Assembly: GCA_046758065.1 (NCBI GenBank)
Contig: JBHHZM010000010.1
Span: forward strand, 1-41,105
Reading direction: 5' to 3'
DNA: 41,105 bases
Source of the DNA: JBHHZM01 sp046758065
Lineage (GTDB): Bacteria > Pseudomonadota > Alphaproteobacteria > JAAXGF01
The notes below the pieces were generated by a model. The model did not search any database, was not told the DNA's origin, and saw only the letters and a program-made list of their open reading frames with translations. Below, in pieces: positions 35,892-41,105 of the stretch. Positions within the stretch are counted from its first letter, which is position 1, and each line of letters begins with the position of its first letter. Both the position numbers and the translations under genes were made by a program.

Positions 35892-37087
35892 TGCTGTTCC
35901 TGAGGCGCGCTGCCGTCGTTGGCTTCGTCCTCGTTGTCGCCGCCTGTGGCCGACCGCCGCCGGGACCGCCGAGGCTCGACCTCGCGCCGGCGAATTTCGC
36001 CGCCCTGCCGGGATGGCCGGACGACCGCCACGACGAGGCGATCGCCGCCTTCCTGCGTTCCTGCGAGCGCTTCGCCCCCTTGCCCGACGACCGGCTGGTG
36101 GGCTTCGACGGCTTCGCCGGCGTCATCGCCGACTGGCGCGAACCCTGCGCCGCGGCGGCGCGGATCGCACCCGGCGACGGCGCCGCCGCCCGCGCCTTCT
36201 TCGAGGACCGCTTCCTGCCCTTCGCCGCGAGCGACCGGGGCGAGCGCGAGGGCCTGTTCACCGGCTATTACGAGCCGCTGCTCGCTGGCGCGCGCCGGCG
36301 CGACGCGCGCTACACCGTGCCGCTTTATGCCCGACCCGACGATCTGGTGGCGGTCGATCTCGGCCTGTTCAGCACCGACCTCAAGGGCCGGCGCATCGCC
36401 GGGCGGGTCGTGGACGGGGTGCTCAAGCCCTATCCCAGCCGCGCCGAGATCGACGCCGGCCTGTTGGCCGGCCGGGTTCCCGTGATCGCCTGGGTCGACG
36501 ACCCGGTCGACGCCTTCTTTCTGCAGGTCCAGGGTTCGGGCCGCGTCCGCCTGCCCGACGGGAAACTGATGCGCCTCGGCTATGCCGCGAGCAACGGCCG
36601 CGCCTACGTCAGCATCGGCCGCTACCTCGTCGAGCGCGGGGCGCTCACGCGCGACGCGGTTTCGCTGCCCGCGATCCGCGCCTGGCTCGCCGCCCATCCC
36701 GACGACGCCGCGGCGGTGCTCGGGGTCAACCCGTCGTACGTCTTCTTTCGCGAACTCGACGGCGACGGTCCACTCGGCAGCCAGGGCGCGGTGCTGACGC
36801 CCGGCCGCAGCCTCGCCGTCGACCGCCGCTTCATCCCGCTCGGCGTGCCGGTCTGGCTCGACATCGCGACCCCCGCGGCCGACCCTGCGGCGCCCGACCG
36901 GCGGCTGCGGCGGTTGGTCGTCGCCCAGGACACCGGCGGCGCGATCACCGGACCGCTGCGCGGCGACTTCTTCTGGGGCTTCGGTCCCGAAGCGGGGGCC
37001 ATTGCCGGACGCATGAAGCACCCGGGCCGGCTTTACCTGCTGTTGCCGCGCGCCGTTGCCCGGCGCATCGTCGCCGCCGGCGGTTAG
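35891..37087 (+). CDS. mltA: Membrane-bound lytic murein transglycosylase A
   Basis: 398 residues. Lipobox VAAC, then the MltA domain (GLFTGYYEPLL, VIAWVDDPVDAFFLQVQGSGRV) and the 3D domain (VAQDTGGAITGPLRGDFFWGFG) with catalytic Asp residues. It cleaves the glycan strand of peptidoglycan. It overlaps the tim44 gene by 1 nt, giving a tight pair. Typically smr follows, but here lutABC lies between. Confidence 0.95.
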   Translation: MLFLRRAAVVGFVLVVAACGRPPPGPPRLDLAPANFAALPGWPDDRHDEAIAAFLRSCERFAPLPDDRLVGFDGFAGVIADWREPCAAAARIAPGDGAAARAFFEDRFLPFAASDRGEREGLFTGYYEPLLAGARRRDARYTVPLYARPDDLVAVDLGLFSTDLKGRRIAGRVVDGVLKPYPSRAEIDAGLLAGRVPVIAWVDDPVDAFFLQVQGSGRVRLPDGKLMRLGYAASNGRAYVSIGRYLVERGALTRDAVSLPAIRAWLAAHPDDAAAVLGVNPSYVFFRELDGDGPLGSQGAVLTPGRSLAVDRRFIPLGVPVWLDIATPAADPAAPDRRLRRLVVAQDTGGAITGPLRGDFFWGFGPEAGAIAGRMKHPGRLYLLLPRAVARRIVAAGG

Positions 37088-37151
37088 CCGCCGCTTGCCT
37101 CGCCTCGCCGCCTGGCCCATTCTTGCGGGCGTGGCGTGGGAGCGGCGGACG

Positions 37152-37949
37152 ATGAGCGAACAACGGTCGGCAAGCGGGGACGGCACGGCGCCGATGCGCG
37201 TCGGCCTGTTCGTCACCTGCCTGGTCGACCTGTTCCGCCCGAGCGTCGGCTTCGCCGCGGTCAAGCTGCTCGAGGACGCCGGCTGCGCGGTCGAGGTCCC
37301 GGCGCTGCAGACCTGCTGCGGTCAGCCCGCCTATAACTCGGGAGACCGCGTCACGGCGCGCCGCATCGCCCGTCAGGTGATCGCCGCTTTCGCCGGCTAC
37401 GACCATGTGGTGGCGCCGTCGGGCTCCTGCGCCGGCATGCTCAAGCGCCACTATCCGGCGCTTTTCGCCGCCGACCCCGCAGGGGCGCGCGAGGCCGAGG
37501 CGTTCGCGTCGAAAGTCCACGAGCTCACCGCGTTTCTCTACGACATCCTCGGCGTGCGCGCCGTCGACGCGCACTTCGACGGCGCCGTGACCTATCACGA
37601 CGCCTGCTCGGGCCTGCGCGAGCTCGGGGTCAAGGCGCAGCCGCGGGCGCTGCTGGCGAGCGTCGCCGGGCTCGAACTCGCCGAGCCTGCGGATGCCGAA
37701 GTCTGCTGCGGCTTCGGCGGCACTTTCTGCGTCAAGTACCCGGCGATTTCCGAGCGCATGGTCGCCGACAAGATCGCCGACGTCGCCGCAACCCATGCCG
37801 GCACGCTGCTCGCCGGCGATCTCGGTTGCCTGATGAACATCGCCGGCCGGCTCAGGCGCGAAGGCCGCCGGATCGCAGTGCGCCACGTCGCCGAGGTCCT
37901 CGCCGGCATGACCGACCGCCCGGCGATCGGCGAGGGACGCGGGGATTAG
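37152..37949 (+). CDS. lutA: LutA-type (Fe-S) oxidoreductase subunit
   Basis: 265 residues from ATG 37152 with GGGAG upstream. Two CCG domains: LQTCCGQPAYNSG and VCCGFGGTFCVKYP, plus HDACSGLRELG. This is the glycolate-oxidase GlpC/LldE-like subunit of the L-lactate oxidation complex. Operon with the next two genes. Confidence 0.93.
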   Translation: MSEQRSASGDGTAPMRVGLFVTCLVDLFRPSVGFAAVKLLEDAGCAVEVPALQTCCGQPAYNSGDRVTARRIARQVIAAFAGYDHVVAPSGSCAGMLKRHYPALFAADPAGAREAEAFASKVHELTAFLYDILGVRAVDAHFDGAVTYHDACSGLRELGVKAQPRALLASVAGLELAEPADAEVCCGFGGTFCVKYPAISERMVADKIADVAATHAGTLLAGDLGCLMNIAGRLRREGRRIAVRHVAEVLAGMTDRPAIGEGRGD

Positions 37950-37951
37950 CC

Positions 37952-39370
37952 ATGCGCCTCACCAGTCCGGCGTTCCGCGACAACGCTGCCCGCGCGCTGG
38001 TCGATCCCGACCTACAGAAGGCGCTGCTCAAGATGAAGGCGGGGTTCATCGACAAGCGCCGCCGCGCGGTCGAGCGACTGCCCGAATTCGACGCGCTGCG
38101 CGACGCCGCGCGCGACATCAAGGACCACGTGCTCGACAATCTCGATCTCTACCTCGAACGCTTCGAGGCCAGCGTCGTCGCCAACGGCGGCACGGTTCAC
38201 TGGTGCGCCGACGCCGCAAGCGCGCGCCAGACGGTGGCGGCGCTCTGCCGCTCGGTCGGCGCCAGGACCGTGACCAAGAGCAAGTCGATGATCACCGAGG
38301 AGATCGGCCTCAACGACCATCTCGCGGCCGAGGGCATCGAACCGATCGAGACCGATCTCGGCGAATACATCATCCAGCTCGCCGCCGAGCCGCCGAGTCA
38401 CATCATCGCGCCGGCGGTGCACAAGACCAAGGACCAGGTTTCCGACCTGTTCGCCGCCCATCATGTCCAATACGGCCTCGGCGAGCGCCACGAGGAACCG
38501 CGGGCGCTGATCGACGAGGCGCGCAAGGTGCTGCGCCAAAAATACCTCGACGCCGACGTCGGCATCACCGGGGCCAATTTCCTCGTTGCCGAGACCGGCT
38601 CGACGGTCACCGTCACCAACGAAGGCAACGCCGATCTCACCCAGATCCTGCCGCAGATGCACATCGTGGTCGCGAGCCTCGAGAAGGTGGTGCCGACGCT
38701 CGAGGACGCGACCACGATCCTGCGGGTGCTGGCGCGCTCGGCGACCGGCCAGGAGTTCTCGTCCTACACCACCTTCGCGACCGGCCCGCGCCGCCCGGGC
38801 GACGTCGACGGGCCCGGCGCGTTCCACGTCGTCCTGCTCGACAACGGCCGCTCCGCACTGCTGGGAAGCGAATTCCGCGACATCCTGCGCTGCATCCGCT
38901 GCGGCGCCTGCCTCAACCACTGTCCGGTCTACGGCGCGATCGGCGGCCACGCCTACGGCTGGGTCTACCCCGGACCGATGGGCGCGGTGCTGACCCCGGC
39001 GCTGGTCGGCATCGAGCACACCGGGCACCTGCCCAACGCCTCGACCTTCTGCGGCAAGTGCGAGAGCGTCTGCCCGATGCGCATCCCGCTGCCGAAGCTG
39101 ATGCGCCACTGGCGCGAGCGCGAGTTCGAACGCCGACTCATCGCGCCCCGCTACCGGTTCGGTCTCGCGCTCTGGGCGTTTCTCGCCCAACGTCCGGCGC
39201 TTTATCGCCTGGCCGTCCGCTGCGCCGTCGCCGCGCTTCGTCTGCTGGCCCGCGGGCGCGGCCGCCTGCGCCGGTTTCCCGGCGCCGGCGGCTGGACCGC
39301 CACGCGTGACCTCCCGGCGCCCGAAGGCCCGAGCTTCCACGACCTCTGGGTGCGGAGGGGCGGGCGATGA
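37952..39370 (+). CDS. lutB: LutB-type iron-sulfur lactate utilisation protein
   Basis: 472 residues. SKSMITEEIGLN and TGANFLVAETGSTVTVTNEGN from the LUD domain, then two [4Fe-4S] motifs, CIRCGACLNHCPVY and CGKCESVCPMRIP, and an Arg-rich C-terminus (RGRGRLRRF) that is longer than in the B. subtilis homologue. With LutA and LutC it should oxidise L-lactate to pyruvate; no lactate permease or FAD subunit is next to it. Starts 2 nt after lutA. Confidence 0.95.
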   Translation: MRLTSPAFRDNAARALVDPDLQKALLKMKAGFIDKRRRAVERLPEFDALRDAARDIKDHVLDNLDLYLERFEASVVANGGTVHWCADAASARQTVAALCRSVGARTVTKSKSMITEEIGLNDHLAAEGIEPIETDLGEYIIQLAAEPPSHIIAPAVHKTKDQVSDLFAAHHVQYGLGERHEEPRALIDEARKVLRQKYLDADVGITGANFLVAETGSTVTVTNEGNADLTQILPQMHIVVASLEKVVPTLEDATTILRVLARSATGQEFSSYTTFATGPRRPGDVDGPGAFHVVLLDNGRSALLGSEFRDILRCIRCGACLNHCPVYGAIGGHAYGWVYPGPMGAVLTPALVGIEHTGHLPNASTFCGKCESVCPMRIPLPKLMRHWREREFERRLIAPRYRFGLALWAFLAQRPALYRLAVRCAVAALRLLARGRGRLRRFPGAGGWTATRDLPAPEGPSFHDLWVRRGGR

Positions 39371-40056
39371 GCGACGCCGCGCGGGCGCGGATCCTCGGGG
39401 CCATCCGCCGTTCGCTGGGGCGCGAGCCGGACGGGAACGCGGTCGCGGCGCGCCTCGGGGCGCACGAGCCGGGGCCGCTGCCGGCGCGCGGCCGGCGCGA
39501 CGCCGAAGGCCGGATCGCGCTGTTCGTCGCCATGGCCGAGGAAGTCTCGGCCTCGATCGCCCGCGTCGGCGCCCCGGAAGACGTTCCCGGCGCGATCGCC
39601 GCGTATCTCGGCGAACACAATCTGCCGGCCAAGGCCGCGCGCGCGCCCGATCCGGCGCTCGACATCATCCCCTGGGACGCCCGCCCGCTCCTGAGCCTGC
39701 GCCGCGGCCCGGCGCAAGCGGACGACGCGGCCGGCATCACCGGGGCGTTCGCGGGCATCGCCGAGACCGGCACGCTGATGCTGGTCTCCGGCGCCGAACA
39801 TCCTTCGACGCTCAATTTCCTGCCCGACACCCACATCGTGGTCGTGAATTGCGGGCAGGTGGTAGGGACTTACGAGGAAGGCTGGGCGCGGCTCAGGGCG
39901 CGGGACGGCAGCATGCCGCGCACGGTCGCCTTCGTCACCGGGCCGTCGCGTACCGCCGACATCGAGCAGACCATCCACCTCGGCGCCCACGGCCCGCGCC
40001 GGCTCCATATCGTGCTGGTTGACGGCGATGGCGGACAAACCAACCAAAAGCCGTAA
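39367..40056 (+). CDS. lutC: LutC-type lactate utilisation protein
   Basis: 229 residues. LUD domain with AGIAETGTLMLVSG, VVVNCGQVVGTYEEGW and GPSRTADIEQTIHLGAHGPRRLH, the C-terminal signature of LutC/YkgG. It overlaps lutB by 4 nt and smr by 29 nt. Confidence 0.94.
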   Translation: MSDAARARILGAIRRSLGREPDGNAVAARLGAHEPGPLPARGRRDAEGRIALFVAMAEEVSASIARVGAPEDVPGAIAAYLGEHNLPAKAARAPDPALDIIPWDARPLLSLRRGPAQADDAAGITGAFAGIAETGTLMLVSGAEHPSTLNFLPDTHIVVVNCGQVVGTYEEGWARLRARDGSMPRTVAFVTGPSRTADIEQTIHLGAHGPRRLHIVLVDGDGGQTNQKP

Positions 40057-40612
40057 GACCGCCGATCCCAAGGCCGGCGACGATTCGGCGCTGTGGCGCG
40101 CGGCGATGCGCGACGTGGCGCCGCTCAAGACCCGCACCGCGCTGACGACACCGGCGCTGCACCTTGCGCCCGAAGCGCCCGCGAAAGAGGAGGCGAAGCG
40201 GAAACGCCCGACACCTGCGCGCCCCGCGGTCGCGCCGCCGCCGCTCCGTCCGCCGCTCCCCGAGATCGCCCCCGGCGGCCGGGCGTCGGGGCTCGACAAG
40301 CGCACCGCCCAGCGGCTGCGGCGCGGCCAGCTCGCGATCGAGGCGCGGCTCGATCTCCACGGTCTCACCCAGGCGCAGGCGCGGGCGCTGCTCGATTCGT
40401 TTCTCGCCAAATCCCAGGACAGGGGCCGGCGCTGCGTCCTCGTCATCACCGGCAAGGGCCGGGTCAGCGAGGAGGGCGGCGTGCTGCGCGCGATGACGCC
40501 GCGCTGGCTGAATTTACCGCCGAACCGCGCGCGCATCCTCGCCATCGAGACCGCGCAGCCCAAGGATGGCGGCGCCGGCGCGCTCTATGTGCTGCTGAGA
40601 AGGAAGCGGTGA
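40028..40612 (+). CDS. Smr-domain DNA-binding / endonuclease-like protein
   Basis: 194 residues from ATG 40028; a TTG at 40019 is in frame. An acidic/Pro-rich N-terminal region leads to an Smr domain (EARLDLHGLTQAQARALLDSFL; CVLVITGKGRVS) as in MutS2 C-terminal domains, implying DNA or RNA binding and possible nicking. In alphaproteobacteria it usually lies next to mltA and hslVU. Start overlaps lutC. Confidence 0.9.
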   Translation: MADKPTKSRKTADPKAGDDSALWRAAMRDVAPLKTRTALTTPALHLAPEAPAKEEAKRKRPTPARPAVAPPPLRPPLPEIAPGGRASGLDKRTAQRLRRGQLAIEARLDLHGLTQAQARALLDSFLAKSQDRGRRCVLVITGKGRVSEEGGVLRAMTPRWLNLPPNRARILAIETAQPKDGGAGALYVLLRRKR

Positions 40613-40640
40613 GGGGCGGCGCGCCGGTTCGCCGACGCCT

Positions 40641-41105
40641 CTAAAGAATGAACTTGGTGAGGTCGCTGTCCTTGGCGAGGTCGGAGACGTGCTCGCGCAC
40701 GTAAGCCGCGTCGACGGTCAGCACCGTGCCCGCCTTGTCGGGGGCGGTGAAGCTGATTTCTTCCAGCAGCCGCTCCATCACCGTATGCAGGCGTCGGGCG
40801 CCGATGTTCTCGATCGTTTCGTTGATCTCGGCGGCGAGCGTCGCGATCTCGTCGATCGCCTCGTCGGTGAAGTCGAGGGTGATCTCCTCGGTGCCGAGCA
40901 GCGCGGTGTACTGCTTGATGAGACTGGCCTCAGGTTCGGTGAGGATGCGCACGAAATCGTCGCGCCCCAGCGCCTTGAGCTCGACGCGGATGGGCAGCCG
41001 GCCCTGCAGTTCGGGCAGCAGGTCCGACGGCTTGGCGAAGTGGAAGGCGCCCGAGGCGATGAACAGAATGTAATCGGTCTTCACCGTGCCGTGCTTGGTG
41101 GCGAC
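40641..41105 (-). CDS. hslU: ATP-dependent protease ATPase subunit HslU (C-terminal part)
   Basis: The last 154 residues of HslU; the gene runs past the window end toward its 5' end. VATKHGTVKTDYILFIASGAF, PSDLLPELQGRLPIRVEL, GARRLHTVMERLLEEISF (sensor 2) and the terminal TKFIL that docks into HslV are plain. hslUV is convergent with smr across a 28-bp gap. Confidence 0.96.
   Translation of the reverse strand, partial: VATKHGTVKTDYILFIASGAFHFAKPSDLLPELQGRLPIRVELKALGRDDFVRILTEPEASLIKQYTALLGTEEITLDFTDEAIDEIATLAAEINETIENIGARRLHTVMERLLEEISFTAPDKAGTVLTVDAAYVREHVSDLAKDSDLTKFIL

Overview
The window is a GC-rich, gene-dense chromosomal segment of an alphaproteobacterium, most likely a Rhodospirillales-type lineage. 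That placement is inferred from gene order and protein character, not from a database search. The order rho / mnmE-mnmG-rsmG-parA-parB / holA-lptE-leuS / hemE-[gap]-ppsR-maf-aroE-coaE-dnaQ-secB / tim44-mltA-smr-hslU is the conserved alphaproteobacterial replication-origin neighbourhood. There are no rRNA or tRNA genes, no IS elements and no CRISPR arrays that I can see.

Left part (1-10.2 kb) is mostly accessory. It begins with a non-coding stretch carrying a duplicated ~130-bp unit that ends in terminator hairpins, followed by an outer-membrane porin (minus strand). Divergent from the porin lies a run of enzymes: a thioredoxin-fold/prolyl-4-hydroxylase-type fusion, a TPR-methyltransferase and two TPR-sulfotransferases. 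A DUF3576 lipoprotein gene with a good sigma70-like promoter, and a second unrecognised lipoprotein, are interleaved with these genes.

10.3-20.6 kb is core. leuS-lptE-holA runs rightward and meets the leftward run (ferredoxin/DUF6489)-mnmE-mnmG-rsmG-parA-parB, with 4-bp or longer overlaps at the mnmG/rsmG/parA/parB junctions. Two parS-like palindromes, one a perfect consensus inside rsmG, mark the centromere. 20.8-25.1 kb is a rightward accessory block: a YyaL-type thioredoxin-domain protein, a dienelactone hydrolase, a quinone oxidoreductase and a MarR regulator.

25.2-29.25 kb is leftward rho and the heme genes hemJ-hemH-hemE. The 414-bp gap between hemE and ppsR holds a very AT-rich tract, a near-consensus DnaA box and a CtrA-like site. 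It sits exactly where the Caulobacter and Rickettsia origins map, so I propose it as oriC. Genes on each side are transcribed away from it. To the right, ppsR-maf-aroE-coaE-dnaQ run forward; secB and a histidine phosphatase-fxsA pair run back; then tim44-mltA, a lutABC-type lactate-oxidation cluster, smr, and the C-terminal part of hslU cut by the window end.

Beyond the gene content, the most interesting signal is a 10-bp palindrome, TGCATATGCA. It occurs three times perfectly and twice with one change in DNA where it should be very rare, and two of the sites bracket the MarR gene. It may be an undescribed operator.
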